A DNA stretch of 64,000 bases. It comes from Dastarcus helophoroides. Taxonomy: Eukaryota > Arthropoda > Insecta > Coleoptera > Bothrideridae. The notes under the pieces were generated by a model. The model saw only the letters and a program-made list of their open reading frames with translations. It was not told the DNA's origin and made no database searches. Made by a program: the position numbers and the translations under genes. Where the stretch lies: contig CM053337.1 in assembly GCA_028583605.1 (NCBI GenBank), positions 21,444,264-21,508,263 of the forward strand, in the 5' to 3' direction. Positions 12,138 to 24,800 of the stretch are shown here, piece after piece (the stretch's first letter is position 1; each line of letters starts with the position of its first letter).

Positions 12138-12987
12138 TACGGTATATCGCATTCCTAATTCCGTAATATAAGCCTAAGCCCCTAATTGTATCACAAGTAC
12201 TTTACTAGAACATTCGTATGTTTAAAAAGTAGATTTAAAAACTAGGTCACCAAAAACTAAAAAATTCAATATTCCGACGTATAAATAAAACTTTATGAAA
12301 GATAATTACGATAAGTTTACATCTTCCCCCAATTTTTATCTGAATACGCTTTTTAGAAAAAATATTATACTAACGGTAAAAGGAGAAAGTTATAAAGTTG
12401 AAGCTAAATTTTAGCTGCAAGCTTAGGGTTGTTATTCAAAAAATGCTTCGTTTAAATATGCTTCTTCAAATTTTGGAATTTGTAATCTTTAACTACGTAG
12501 GTGGAAATAAAATACGACCACACGATAGTGTGGCCCTCTATAATCCGAGATATGTAACAGTTTTACAGTTTACTACATTGAATTACATATTTAATTAAAT
12601 TTATTTAATTCTAATAATTGTAAGTCAACAGTAAAACAGAAACATTCGAAATTGAAATTTGCAAAAGTTCCAAAACTGGGGATTTAAATATTAACTTCTA
12701 TTTAAGATTTAAGAGGTTTTTTATAATGTTAATTCGAATATTAATAATCCGAGAAGGAATCTATAATCTCAAAACGGTTTATAATTTCAATATTTCAATG
12801 ATTCGATAACGTATTTGGTTGGTAAACGAATATTTTCGAAGTTATTGGATAAATAAATGTCGAATTTATTGCTGTCTTCAGCGTATAAACAAAAAAGTAA
12901 TTGAAAAATTAACATCAAAAAGTAAGATTAGTAAACATAAAAATAATTAAGAGTGGTTTTTGTAAATAAAATAGAAAAAGAAAAAGT

Positions 12988-13060
12988 TGGAGGCGCCGGG
13001 CATCGATCCCGGTACCTCTCGCATGCTAAGCGAGCGCTCTACCATCTGAGCTACGCCCCC
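12988..13060 (-). tRNA. tRNA-Ala (AGC), second copy
   Basis: It is identical to the copy 0.9 kb to the left except for one base in the T loop (ATCGATG instead of ATCGATA). It has the same G3:U70 pair and AGC anticodon. A TTTTT run follows on the - strand. Flanking sequences are unrelated, so the pair is not a recent duplication of a larger block, or the flanks have diverged. Confidence 0.97.
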
Positions 13061-13399
13061 TGTGTATTCAATATCAAATACCGCTGTGCTATTTGACGCA
13101 ATTAACTTTTTTTTTCAATTTTTTATATTTTAATATTTATTTTATTAAATTTTTAGAAAATGGGAACTTAATGCCCCATGGGGCCCACGTTTCATGGAGA
13201 TCGGGTAAGCTGCCATGTTAGCAGTTTGTGCATTGCAAAAAACTTGATTCCCCTATTTCCGAAATTTCGTGTTAAACTCAAGTTTTTTTACTCAAAATTT
13301 ATGATCATTTTCTCAAAATTCCAGTTTAGATTTTAAATTCGAATATTCTTCTAAATTTTACCTTTTTTTTGAATCTTTTCAGCTTAAACCTGAAGATTA

Positions 13400-16265
13400 C
13401 TCTTTTTAAAATGTTAATTTTAGATTCGCTTTAAAATGTCAGATTTTTGAAAAAAATTTGAAATTTTTAGGAAAAGCTGAAGATTCAAAAGGTCCAATTA
13501 AAAATATTGATAATATTAATGGAAGTTTTGAAAGAATGTTAAATTTTTGAAAAGAAGTCGTAATTTTCGAAAAAAAGTCGAAATTTCCGAAAAAAGTTTT
13601 CGAAAAATGTCGAAGTTTTCGAAACAAGTCGAATTATCGAAAAAGGCAGAAATTTTTGAAAGAAGTCGAATATTTGGAAAGAAAGTTGAAAATTTCGAAA
13701 AAAGTCGCATTTTTCGATAAAATGTCGTAATTTCCGAAAAGGGTCAAAAACGTGGAAATTTCCGAAAAATGTCGAATTTTTGGAAAGAAATTTTCTAAAC
13801 AAGTCGCATTTTTTGAAAAATTGTCGCTTTTTTCAACATTTTTTCGAAAAAATGTCGAAATTATCAAAAAATGTAGAAGTTTTCTAAATAAAGTCGTAAT
13901 TTTCAAAAAAAATATCGAGATTTTCGAAAAAAAGTCGAATTTTTGGAAAAATACTTTAAATTTTCAAAAAAAGTCGCATTTTTGGAAAAAATATCGAAAT
14001 TTCCGAAAAATGTCAAATTTTTGGAAAGAAAGTTGAATTTTCGAAAAAAGTCGCATTTTTCGATAAAATGTCGTAATTTCCGAAGAGAGTCAAAATTTTC
14101 GAAAAAAGTCGAATTTTTGGAAAAAATGTCGCTTTTTTCAACATAAAAAAAAAATGTCAAAATTTCCGAAAAATGTCGAAGTTTTCTAAAAAAAGCCCTA
14201 ATTTTCGAAAAAATATTGAAATTTTCGAGAAAAAGTCAAATTTTTGGAAAAATTAGTTGAAATTTTCAAAAAAGTCGCATTTGTGGAAAAAAATGTCGAA
14301 ATTTCCGAAAAATGTCGCATTTTTGAAAAGAAAGTTGAAATTTTCGCAAAATTTTCGAAATAACTCGTATTTTTCGAAGAAACTCGTATTTTTCGAAAAA
14401 ATGTCGAAATTTTTAAAAAATGTCGAAATTTTCAAGAAAAAGTCACATATTTCGAAAAAATATTGCTTTTTTCGAAAAAATGTTGAAATTTTCGAAAAAT
14501 GTCAAATTTTTGGAAAGAAAGTTGAAATTTTCGAAAAAAGTCGTATTTTTCGATAAAATGTAATTTCCGAAGAGGGTCAAAATGTTCGAAAAAAGTCGAA
14601 TTTTTGGAAAAAATGTCGCTTTTTTCAACATTTTTTCGAAAAAATGTCAAAATTTTCGAAAAATGTCGAAATTTTCTAAAAAAAGCCGAAATTTTCGAAA
14701 AAATATTGAAATTTTCGAGAAAAAGTCAAATTTTTGGAAAAATAGTTGGAATTTTCAAAAAAGTCGCATTTGTGGAAAAAAATATCGAAATTTCCGAAAA
14801 ATGTCGCATTTTTGGAAAGAAAGTTGAAATTTTCGCAAAATTTTCGAAATAACTCGTATTTTTTGAAGAAACTCGTATTTTTCGAAAAAACGTCGAAATT
14901 TTCAAAAAATGTCGAAATTTTCAAGAAAAAGTCACATATTTCGGAAAAATATTGCTTTATTCGAATAAATGTCGAAATTTTCGAAAAATGTCAGTTCTCG
15001 AAAAAAGGCGAAATTTTCGAAAAAAGTCGAATTTTTGGAAAAAAAATTAAAATTTTCGCAAATTGTCGAAATTTTCGAAAAGAGTCGAAATTTTCGAAAA
15101 AAGTCGAATTTTTCGAAAAAATATCGAAATTTTCGAAAAATGTCAGTTTTCGAAAAAAAGTCGAATTTTTGATAAGAAAGTTAAAATTTTGGAGAGAAAG
15201 TTGAAATTTTCGAAAAAGGTCGAAATTTTCGAAAAAAGTCGCATTCTTCAAAAATATGTCGAAATTTTTGAAAAATTTCGAAATTTTGGTAAAAGTTACA
15301 TTTTTCGAAAAAATGTCGAAATTTTCGAAAAATGTAGAAGTTTTCAAACAAGTCGAAATTTTCGAAAACAAATCGAAATTTTCGAAAAAAGGCGAAATTT
15401 TCGAAAAAGCGAAATTTTCGAAAAATAAAATTTTCACAAATTGTCGAAATTTTCGAAAAAAGTCGAATTTTTCGAAAAATTATCGAAATTTTCGAAAAAT
15501 GTCAGTTTTCGAAAAAAGTCGAATTTTCGGAAAGAAAGTTAAAATTTTGGAGAGAAAGTTGAAATTTTTGAAAAAGGTCAAAATTTCCGGAAAAAGTCGC
15601 GTTTTTCAAAAATATGTCGAAATTTTTGGAAAATGTCGAAATTTTGGTAAAAGTTACATTTTTCGAAAAATTGTCGAAATTTTCGAAAAATGTAGAAGTT
15701 TTCAAAAAAGTCGAAATTTTCGAAAACAAATCGAAATTTTCGAAAAAAGGCGAAATTTTCGAAAAAAGTCGAATTTTTGGAAAGAAAATTAAAATTTTCG
15801 CAAATTGTCGAAATTTTCGAAAAAAGTCGAATTTTTCGAAATATCGAAATTTTCGAAAAATGTCAGTTTTCGAAAAAAGTCGAATCTTTGGAAAGAAAGT
15901 TGAAATTTTGGAAAGAAAGTTGAAATTTTCGAAAAAGGTCGAAATTTCCGGAAAAAGTCGCATTTTTCAAATATATGTCGAAATTTTCGTAAGAGTTACA
16001 TTTTTTGAAAAAATGTCGAAATTTTGGAAAAATGTAGTTTTCAAAAAAAAACGAAATTTTCGAAAACAAATCGAAATTTTCGAAAAAAGTCGAATTTTTG
16101 AAATAAAGTTTAAATCTTCGAAAAAAGTCGTAATTTTCGAAAAAAGTGGCATTTTTCGAAAATATTTCGAAATTTTCGAAAACTGTCTAAATTTATGGAG
16201 TCACATTTTTCGAAAAAAATTTCGAAATTTTTGAAAAAGGTGGAAACTTTGGCAAGAAGGTTCAA
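13400..16265. repeat. Satellite built on GTCGAAATTTTCGAAAAA
   Basis: About 2.8 kb of quasi-repeats of about 17-28 bp, all variants of GTCGAAATTTTCGAAAAA, where the core TTTTCGAAAA is itself palindromic. Higher-order periods are visible: GTCGCATTTGTGGAAAAAA recurs at about 14275 and 14762 (487 bp), and CGAAAACAAATCGAAA at about 15365, 15722 and 16063 (about 340-357 bp). The many short frames rich in Lys/Phe/Ile/Asn are artefacts of this repeat. Confidence 0.92.
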
Positions 16266-16498
16266 GTTTTAAAAAATGTATAATAGAAATTTTAGAAAAT
16301 GAGCGCTATTATGTAAAAAATCAAAACTGAGAAAAAAAATCGTAATTTTGGTGATAAACTGTTGAAATTTAAAAAAAAAGATTCTCGACTTTTTCTCGAA
16401 ATTTCGATGTTTTTCAAAGTTTCTACTTCATTAAAATTTCAATTTTTTTAAGGTTCTCATTTTCGAAAATTTCGACATTTATTTGAAATTTAGATAAT

Positions 16499-16656
16499 TT
16501 TGGTGGAACGAACTGGTCTTTGGGTTATCTTCAAAATTGAAAACTGTATCTCTCTGAAGATGATAGTTTGGTTATCGAAACGCGATAAGAGCAACTCTTA
16601 TTGTGTTTTTTAATCTTTCTTGGTTTCAGAGGGCAAGATTTATATTTCAATTTTGA
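16499..16656 (+). mobile_element. Small hammerhead-like element
   Basis: It starts GGTGGAACGAACTGGTC, continues to the hairpin CTCTCTGAAGATGATAG...CTATC-type stem followed by GAAACGCG (about 16548-16600), and ends with the AATCTTTCTTGGTTTCAG arm and GGCAAGATTTATATTTCAAT. It is about 158 bp and close to complete. Confidence 0.75.
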
Positions 16657-16739
16657 AATTTCGAAATTTCACAAATCGAGATTTTATCGGAAATTCTTCT
16701 TTTTCTAAATTTGCGACTTTTTTCAAAATTTGTTCGTTT

Positions 16740-16884
16740 CTTGGTCCTTGGTTATCTTCAAAATTGAAAACTGTATCTCTCTAAAGTTGATAGCTTGGCT
16801 GTCGAAACGCGTTAGAGCAACCCTTGTTTGTTGTGTTTTTTATTCTTTCGTGGTATCAGAGGACAAGATTTGTATTTCAATTTT
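16740..16884 (+). mobile_element. Small hammerhead-like element, second copy
   Basis: Same order as the copy 240 bp to the left: TTGGTCCTTGGTTATCTTC, hairpin at about 16768-16822, then GTGTTTTTTATTCTTTCG and the ACAAGATTTGTATTTCAAT end. The core is mutated (CTAAAGT in place of CTGAAGA), so it is decayed. Confidence 0.7.
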
Positions 16885-17539
16885 AAAATTTCGAAAATTC
16901 AGAAATCAAAATTTTTTTTTTTTCTAAATTTGCGTTTTTTTTTTTCAAAATTCGAATCATTTTAAAGCTGCCCCATTTTTGGATTTTTAAAAAAATTTTC
17001 CTTTTTTTGTTTTTTTTGCCTTACTTCAATATTTTTATTAAAATTATAAGAATTTCTTTTCAAATTTTTTGAAATGCTTTTAGGAAATTTTGTCATTTTT
17101 CAAAATTTTGATTAAATTATTAAAGGAAAACAAAAGATTTTCTAGCTGAAGTCTTCAGACAATTTTAAGTGCCACCATTTGTTTTGTTTATTAAGAGCAT
17201 AAAACCCAGACACTGATCGATTACATGTGCCCCCCCCCCTTAGGGGCTAAATTTCGAAAAAGTGTTTTTAGCGAATGCCTTCGTCTTATAAGGAATCTTC
17301 TCGCCTAATTTTAGATTTGGACAAATTTTATAATTTGGGAGATCACGTGAGGAGTGGTTGATGTAAAATACCTAAATAATAACCAAATGAGATTATAAAA
17401 AGACAGTAACAACCATATTTAGATCAGACAAGTTTTGAAAATTTATAAAATCAATTTTAAGGCGTTTTATATCATGTAAATAAATATAACATGCGAGTTT
17501 ATACATGACACTTCGATTACATTTAATTTTCTGTTTCAG
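16885..17539. other. AT-rich intron end
   Basis: AT-rich sequence before the first visible receptor exon, with a run of 12 C at about 17228-17239. No other feature was recognised. Confidence 0.6.
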
Positions 17540-17652
17540 GTCGCCCAGATCAAGTGCACAATTGCTCAATATCTAATATTTCGATGACTTCGTTTTCCGT
17601 TCGTTGCTCGGAAGGATTTAATGGAGGAATATCACAATCGTTTTTGCTCGAG
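17540..17652 (+). CDS. Receptor exon: first half of FN3 domain
   Basis: The acceptor TTTTCTGTTTCAG ends at 17539 and the donor GAG|GTAATT follows 17652. Entry is in phase 1 (the first two bases complete a codon) and exit in phase 0. It encodes RPDQVHNCSISN, then SFSVRCSEGFNGG and SFLLE, the A-to-C strand part of an FN3 domain including the CS..GFNGG motif typical of Sidestep proteins. The exon is too short to show up as a long open frame and was found by its splice sites. Confidence 0.82.
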
Positions 17653-18763
17653 GTAATTGCAGCGGTTCAATATGAATCCCTAACAATAAAAAAGTTCTCG
17701 CTAGTCAAAATTTCAAATTTGATATTTTAAATTTGATTTTTTGAAAGCATTTCAATTATTTTTGAAAATTTAATTTTGCTGAAAGTTACGGCTTTTGAAA
17801 ATATTGATTTTCTTTACTTTCTTTACTTTCTTTACTTTCTAAAAATAACGATTTTCTGAATAGTCAGACTTAATTTTTTTATTGAAAATTTTGGCTGTCT
17901 TTAAAATTTCGACCGTTTTTAACATTATATTGTGAAAACTTCGAATTTCAACTTATCAGTTTTTTTTAATTTCACTTTTTTGAAGTGTTAACTTGTTTTA
18001 CAAATATCGACTTTTCACAATTTCGCCTTTCTTTACGATTTTGATTAATTATTTTTCGAAAATTTTTACACAAAATTGTCGATTTATCTCAAAATTTGGA
18101 CTTTTTTGAAATTTTCGAACTTTTTTAAGTGTCACTTTTTTTTGAAAAAATTTCGAAAAAAAATTATATTTACGATTGTTGGCAGAAAATGTTGACTATA
18201 AACTCGAAATATAGAGAAGAAACTTACAAAATATCTAACAAGAAAATGTTCTGCCATATTTCGTTTTAAAAATCGGAAATGCCAAATTAAACCCCAAATT
18301 TCGAGTTTAAATGTTAAATTTTTAGAAATCAAAAGAAAAGAATTCGTAAAAAGATAAAATGTGTAGTGATCACTTGCCAAAATTTGGATATAGGTACTCG
18401 TGAAGACATATTGATTAAAAACGGTAGCTCTCAATGCGCGTAGGCAACTTTAAATACAATCTTGTGTATTATTTATTACATAAAAATCTCCTATGCGTTA
18501 TTTTTACTGTATTAGAGGTTGAATTTTGAAAAATCCTCGCTTAGTGCTCACCTACGTACTGCGGGAAATACCTGTATGAAATTTCATGATCCTCGACCCA
18601 CCGTTTGGGCTGTACGTTGTCTATTAGTCAGTGATATTCATTTAAAAAATGCACCCAAACAGCCAAAATGCTTGAGATTTTGGACTAGATACATTCATTA
18701 AATACGTTATCAGTTGTTTCTGCATTATTCAAAGATCTTAATGGAAAACTTGCTCCCCAAATA

Positions 18764-18821
<58 letters not shown>

Positions 18822-21800
18822 GTGAAGCTATTAAGAAAAGGTGAAATTAACTTGTATAAATATTTCTCTCATTCATAAAACTAAACTTTAATTATAAAGC
18901 TGCCTTTGACTATGACACTGGTTAATTTACATCCGTCGGGGCCATTAAATTTTTCCGGCTTAATAAACTTCTTGGCGCAAAAAATGCCCCACCAAGCGCA
19001 CAGTAGACTTAATTTTATATTTTAATAATCTCTCTATAAAGGTTAATTAAATTCTATTGATCGCAGATCGCAAAAAAGGCATTAAAAAGCCACCAAAGTT
19101 CGGTTTTAATTGCACGCCGGTGGCCGGTGCGTTTGACGTTCAATTATTCGGTTTATATTAAATAATTTCCAATATATCCCCAAGTGGCTCGTCGCCCGAT
19201 TTTTCACTGAATTTCGCATTTTTCAGGTCCGTGAGAGTCACAGTCAAGAAATAAAAAACAACTTGTCATCGCCGGTGGCGCGTTTTTCCGTGACAGGCCT
19301 CGAACCGGGGGCTCAATACCAAGCCGCCCTATTCTCCTACAACAGCAAAGGACGGAGCGAGCCCGTCATCCTCCAGGCCGCCACGCTACGTCTTCCCGAA
19401 AAACAACTCACCGCCGAGAAGGGTAAGATAATTTGTTGGCTGGGAGCGAAAGGAGTTTACAGAAAAAATATGTTCGAGACGTAACATTTGACCGCACATT
19501 TCTTCCGCCCCGGGCCCCCTTTTCCCCCCGAGATCAATATACCTACAAAGCCTGCTAAAGTTCTTGAAAACTTGAAATGGTTTGGATGATATTCTGTGGA
19601 TGTTTTTTCAGTTGGTGCTTTAACTGTGATGAAAAATTACCCCGATATGGTTAACTGTCCAGGTTTTTAAACCTCGTAACACAAAAATTAGTATAAAATC
19701 ACATCCACACTAAACTAGTCATAATGAACAGAGCTTCTGATTAATTGCTTGCAACATTAGTCTCTGATTAACATACTATCGAAGACAGAAAGCCTAAATT
19801 TGGACGTATGTTAATGTCATAACCCATTTTGATAGATTTCTGAAAGTTTGTTCCCTAAGAGGTTGAAAAAGATGATAAAAAAGGTGTCAAAATTAGTACA
19901 GAAATAAGTTACGTTTTATAACTACCGAACGGATTATATGCAAAATGTATCAATAAAATATGCCCATATTACAAGCAGCTTTTCTACAAAATATGCTTCA
20001 AAATTAATTTTTTATGCACGTTATATGGAGTACATTAGGTGGAATATAATTTAATAAATTTTAGGCAATATTACTGCAATCTACAAACCATCTGTATACT
20101 TTTTCTTTAAAAACTGTCATTTTACCTTTTTGCTGAAAATTGTGTGTTCAATTTGTTTAATAAAATTTGAATTTTAGTTTAAAAAATCTGAATATACTTT
20201 TTAGTTCAAATTTGGAAATCTTTGACCAAAACTTATAACTTTAAATTCAAATTTTTTTTTTGTAGTTTTTTTTTAAATTGCGACCTTAAAATGCAGAAAA
20301 TTTTTTTCTTTAAATTTTGGAACCATTTTTGACGTTTCATCCTTGGTCTTTTCTGACATTTTATAGAGTTTTTGATTCTTTCAAAATGTTTACGGTATTG
20401 ATGGTAAAAATTTTCGAAATTTCGGTTTTAAATTTTTTTGTTCTATAAGATTTAATGTTTCTTTCCTATTCTTTAAGTGATTGGAGATTTTTTTCTAAAT
20501 CTGGAAAATTAAAATTTTCCGCTTTTTCTAAATTTTGACTTTTTATTAATTTGCAAATTTGAAAATATTTAACATTTCGAAAATTCCTCTTTAAAAAGGG
20601 GAAATTTTTATAAAAGTTTTTACTTTTTTGAAACTTTCGATTCCTTTTCAACATCCATGCTTTTTCAAGAAATTGACCCTTTTGAAATTTTAACGTAAAA
20701 ATTTCCGCTTTTTCCCGAAATTTTTACAATTTTATAAATTTTGAAATATTTCCTAATGAAAATTTTTCCCCTTTTTTCCCAGCTTTTATTCTTTTTGGTG
20801 AATTGATTTTTCCTTTGGCAATTTTACTTTTTCTTGAAAAACTGTTTTAAAAATTCGGTGTCTTTTTCGAATTTATTTCCGTCTAAAATTTCCAATTTTC
20901 TTGTAATATTGCGTTTTTCCGCAAATTCCGAAGGAAAGTCAATAGTTTTTTTAGATCTTGACAAACTTAACCTAACCTAACCTAACCTAACCTAACCTAA
21001 ACCAAACGAAACCCAACCAAACGAAATCCAACCAGACGAAACGAAACCAAACGAAACCAAACCAAACCAAACCAAACCAAACCAAACCAAACCAAACCAA
21101 ACCAAACCAAACCAAACCAAACCAAACCAAACCAAACCAAACCAAACCAAACCAAACCAAACCAAACCAAACCAAACCAAACCAAACCAAACCAAACCAA
21201 ACCAAACCAAACCAAACCAAACCAAACCAAACCAAACCAAACCAAACCAAACCAAACCAAACCAAACCAAACCAAACCAAGCCAAACCAAACCAAACGGA
21301 ACGAAACGGAACGAAACGGAACGAAACGGAACGAAACGGAACGAAACGGAACGAAACCGAACGAAACCGAACGAAACCGATCGAAACCGAACGAAACCGA
21401 ACGAAACCGGACGAAACCGGACGAAACCGAACGAAACCGAACAGAACAGAACAGAACAGAACAGAACAGAACAGAACAGAACAGAACAGAACAGAACAGA
21501 ACAGAACAGAACAGAACAGAACAGAACAGAACAGAACAGAACAGAACAGAACAGAACAGAACAGAACAGAACAGAACAGAACAGAACAGAACAGAACAGA
21601 ACAGAACAGAACAGAACAGAACAGAACAGAACAGAACAGAACAGAACAGAACAGAACAGAACAGAACAGAACAGAACAGAACAGAACAGAACAGAACAGA
21701 ACAGAACAGAACAGAACAGAACAGAACAGAACAGAACAGAACAGAACAGAACAGAACAGAACAGAACAGAACAGAACAGAACAGAACAGAACAGAACAGA

Positions 21801-24800
21801 ACAGAACAGAACAGAACAGAACAGAACAGAACAGAACAGAACAGAACAGAACAGAACAGAACAGAACAGAACAGAACAGAACAGAACAGAACAGAACAGA
21901 ACAGAACAGAACAGAACAGAACAGAACAGAACAGAACAAATCTATACCAAACCAAACCAAAACCAAACCAAACCAAAATCAAATTAAACCAAACCAAAAC
22001 TAAACCAAACCAAACCAAATACCAAAATTAAAACCAAATCAAACCAAAATTAAAATCAAACCAAAACCAAACCAAGCCAAACAAAAAGCACACCAAACAA
22101 AACACGCCAAACCAGACCAAACCAAAGCAAACCAAAGCAAACAAAAGCAAACCAAAGCAAACCAAAGCAAACCAAAGGAAAAAAAGGAAACCAAAGCAAA
22201 CCAAAGAAACCAAAGCAAACCAAACCAAACCCAATCAAAACCAAATCAAACCAAACCAAAACTAAACCAAACCAAACCAAACCAAAACCAAAACCAAAAC
22301 CAAAACCAAAACCAAAACCAAAATTAAAACCAAACCAAACCAAAATTAAAACCAAATTAAACCAAAACCAATCCAAGCCAAACAAAAACCAAACCAAACA
22401 AAACCAGACCAAACAAAACCAGACCAAACAAAACCAGACGAAACCAAACCAAACGAAACCAAACCAAACCAAAGCACACCTAAGCAAACCAAAGAAACCA
22501 AAGCAAACCAAACCAAACCCAATCAAAATCAAATCAAACCAAACCAAAACTAAACCAAACCAAACCAAACCAAAACCAAAACCAAAACCAAAACCAAAAC
22601 CAAAACCAAAACCAAAATTAAAACCAAACCAAACCAAAATTTAAACCAAAACCAATCCAAGCCAAACAAAAACCAAACCAAACCAAACAAAACCAAACCA
22701 AACAAAACCAGACCAAACAAAACCAGACGAAACCAAACCAAACGAAACCAAACCAAACCAAAGCACACCTAAGCAAACCAAAGAAACCAAAGCAAACCAA
22801 AACAAACCAAACCAAAACCAAAATCAAACTCAAAACCGAAACCGAAATCAAAACCAAAACCAAAACCAAAACCAAAACCAAAACCAAAACCAAAACCAAA
22901 ACCAAAACCAAAACCAAAACCAAAACCAAAACCAAAACCAAAACCAAAACCAAAACCAAAACCAAAACCAAAACCAAAACCGAAATCAAACCAAAACCAA
23001 ACCAAACCAAAGCAAACCAAAACCAAACCAAACAAAACTAGACCAAACAAAACCAGACCAAACAAAATCAGACGAAACCAAATGAAACCAGACGAAACTA
23101 AACGAAACCCAACCAAACCGAACAAGACCAAATTAAACGAAACTAAACTAAACGAAACCAAACTAAACCTAACCAAACTAAACTAAACTAACCTAAACTA
23201 ACCTAACTCAACCTAAACTAACCTAACTCAAGCTAACCTTACCTAACCTAACCTACCCAACATAATCTAACTTAACCTAACCTAACCTAATATAATCCTT
23301 GATATATTTTCAAAGTTTTAAAATGTAAAGTTCTCTGTAAACCTGAAATGTTAACTTTTTCGGGTTTATGCTTTCCAATGTTTAATTAATTTATTTATTT
23401 ATGAATTTTCGACTTAACATTTATCCTTTTGAATTTTTAAAAATTATCAGTATCTTCTCAAAACCGTGTTTAACTCGAAAATTTTCTATGAATCGTAAAT
23501 TGTCATTCCCAATTTCGACTTTTTCTGAAAATAATCATATTTCGTTACAGAACGCTGACATGCTCAGATATTTTTCGAAATGTCGATTTGAATCCCAACA
23601 TTTCGATTAATTTGTTAAAGTTCTCATTTAATACTTTTAATTTCTTGGTAAATGTTCCACCTTGATTCAACCTATCGACTTTTTCATCTCTCTCAAAATG
23701 ATAGCTTGGCTAAAGAAACGCGTTAGAGCAACCTTTGTTGTGTTTTTTAATTTTTTTTTTGGTTTCGGAGGACAAGATTTGTATTTCAATTTTTCAAAAG
23801 ATTTTTTTGACAGTTTTATTTTTTTTCTGAAATTTCAAGTTTCTTCGTAAATGTTCCACCTTGATTCAACCTATCGACTTTTTCGTCTCTCTCAAAATGA
23901 TAGCTTGGCTAAAGAAACGCGTTAGAGCAACGTTTGTTGTGTTTTTTAATTTTTTTTGGTTTCGGGGGACAAGATTTGTATTTCAATTTTTCAAAAGATT
24001 TATTTGACAGTTTTATTTTTTTTTGAAATTTCATGTTTAAACTCAAAAATATAAGAAAAATCTATTTTTTTTCTGTCAAAATCTGGATTTTTTTCAAAAT
24101 CTCGATTTTTTCAAAATTTTCCCGTCGATATTTTAAAAATTTTTTATCTAAGGAATGTTTTAAGTACGGTCATTATTTAAGAAAAAAATCTAAATATATT
24201 CACAAAGAAAGAAATTTGCAAAATTCCAAATTACGTAAAAAATCGTAATATTCAAAAATAATTCAATAATAAATTTAGTTTTCAGAATAAATGGAAAATT
24301 TTAGAATAATCCATTAAAAAAAAGACGAATCCTTTAACAAAATGGTCGGAATAGTCTTTGCAGTCGAAATTTCCATAAAAAAAATCGAATTTTTCAAAAT
24401 TTATAAAAAAGAAAACATCTCGGGAAAGAGTCGCTATTTTGACGTTGAAAATAAAAAAAAACTAATCAAAATCCGATTTTGGAAATGAATTGAATATTTA
24501 GAAAACTCAAAAGGTCGAAAAAGTCGAAATTATGCTAAAAATGAGAATTTGAAAAAGGTCGAAATTTTAAAGCCGAAATTTTCAAAATTTTGACCTTAAA
24601 ATGTTTAAAAAGTCAAAATCTAGAAAAGTCAAAATTTTGAAAAATAATCGAATATTCAAAAACTAGTTATTTTGAGAAAAGTTGAAATATTGAAATACAG
24701 ATCTTGTCCCCTGAAACCAAGAAAGATTAAAAAACACAACAAAGGAAGGAATGAAGGAATGAAGGAAGGAAAGAAGATGGAAAAGAAGAAATGAAAAAAG

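Noticed and set aside
13439..16234. Dozens of 60-200 codon frames rich in Lys, Phe, Ile and Asn
   Set aside because: They track the GTCGAAATTTTCGAAAAA satellite on both strands. Stops are simply rare in that word.
13400..16265. CRISPR array
   Set aside because: Repeats are contiguous and variable, with no unique spacers of constant length, in a eukaryotic genome.
20987..22018. 343-codon open frame with LFCSV and GLVWF repeats
   Set aside because: A pentamer read in triplets gives a 15-base, 5-residue cycle in every frame. Several phases are open at once, so this is satellite DNA.
20967..23290. True chromosome end
   Set aside because: TTAGG-type repeats are short and degenerate, and gene exons of one transcript lie on both sides (19.4 and 27.6 kb). 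It is interstitial.
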